NCBI GenBank assembly: GCA_964589625.1
Contig: CAZPSH010000003.1
Location: 109,176 to 173,175, forward strand
From: JBFLVU01 sp964589625
Lineage (GTDB): Bacteria; Acidobacteriota; UBA4820; DSQY01
Length of the DNA: 64,000 bases
Reading direction: 5' to 3'
In this document: positions 63,918-64,000 of the stretch, in pieces
Layout: every line of letters begins with the position of its first letter
Numbering within the stretch: the first letter of the stretch is position 1
Translations under genes and position numbers: made by a program
Notes under the pieces: generated by a model
What the model saw: the letters and a program-made list of their open reading frames with translations, nothing else
What the model was told of the DNA's origin: nothing
The model's database searches: none

Positions 63918-64000
63918 CTTTGCCTTGCCTTTCCCGTCTCCCGGTTTTCGTCTTCTATGAAGAGGCCGGCGGTGTCAAGGCTGGGGGCCGGGGAGGCGCG

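Larger units (their letters stand above)
63664..64000. other. Repeat-filled intergenic region to the end of the window
   Basis: 337 bases with no gene start that I can support. It is a mosaic of reverse AAATCCC heptamers (63711-63750), a GACTAGGG-like octamer stretch (63801-63831), hairpin copy C, forward heptamers, and TCTCCCG-type heptamers (63931-63957). Confidence 0.6.

Overview
The window is a high-GC, gene-dense chromosomal segment from a Gram-negative, probably environmental bacterium that can live with little oxygen. Supporting features are a class II (B12-dependent) ribonucleotide reductase, a Crp/Fnr-NapH-like iron-sulfur module, secreted MsrA, and periplasmic adaptor and undecaprenyl-phosphate genes. 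DUF3857-transglutaminase proteins, DUF4388, an MXAN_5187-like protein and a propeller-GGDEF protein suggest Acidobacteriota or a related deltaproteobacterial-type phylum. This is inference; no rRNA or tRNA gene was seen.

Layout. 1-2100: tail of an unknown protein, an ArnT/PMT-type glycosyltransferase and a decayed ISL3-type transposase end. 2570-7014: a TSUP permease/transglutaminase-like pair on the minus strand, divergent from a propeller-Y_Y_Y-GGDEF membrane protein. 6992-11533: a minus-strand operon DUF4388, RNase J, UppP and MFS exporter. 11718-13419: a small Trm112-like zinc protein, exported MsrA and a Trp/Gly-rich secreted protein. 13508-21232 (minus): NrdJ with a well-formed promoter and paired NrdR-like boxes, a PEP-synthase-like ATP-grasp protein, and glutamate dehydrogenase. 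21419-28951: DUF362 ferredoxin, RNase HI, an MXAN_5187-like protein, metK-ahcY, an archaeal-type (type II) GAPDH-like protein with a terminator-like hairpin in its leader, DUF4870 and TsaB.

29014-37282: a radical SAM gene coupled to two very large paralogous DUF3857/TPR/transglutaminase-like proteins, the second without the catalytic Cys. 37342-43312: a tightly coupled seven-gene run (CNB-FHA, thiolase, enoyl-CoA hydratase, LeuA-like enzyme, small unknown, CheD, MutY). 43392-46374: Crp/Fnr regulator, ferredoxin-like protein and NapH-like membrane protein, with an FNR-type box upstream of the ferredoxin gene. 46853-49303: three small envelope proteins.

49304-54190 is an accessory region. It opens with repeat-rich DNA (two 117-120 bp near-identical copies). 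Then follows a lower-GC island with a DNA methyltransferase, a candidate restriction endonuclease, an unknown protein and a RelE/ParE-RHH toxin-antitoxin pair. Recombination-core-like heptamers flank two of the units in a way that matches integron gene cassettes, without an integrase in the window. 54328-63663 returns to the core style: carA-carB and a MacA/MacB-like export operon (adaptor, ATPase, two FtsX permeases) whose gaps are filled by short degenerate 7-8 bp repeats and a hairpin module found three times in 3 kb.
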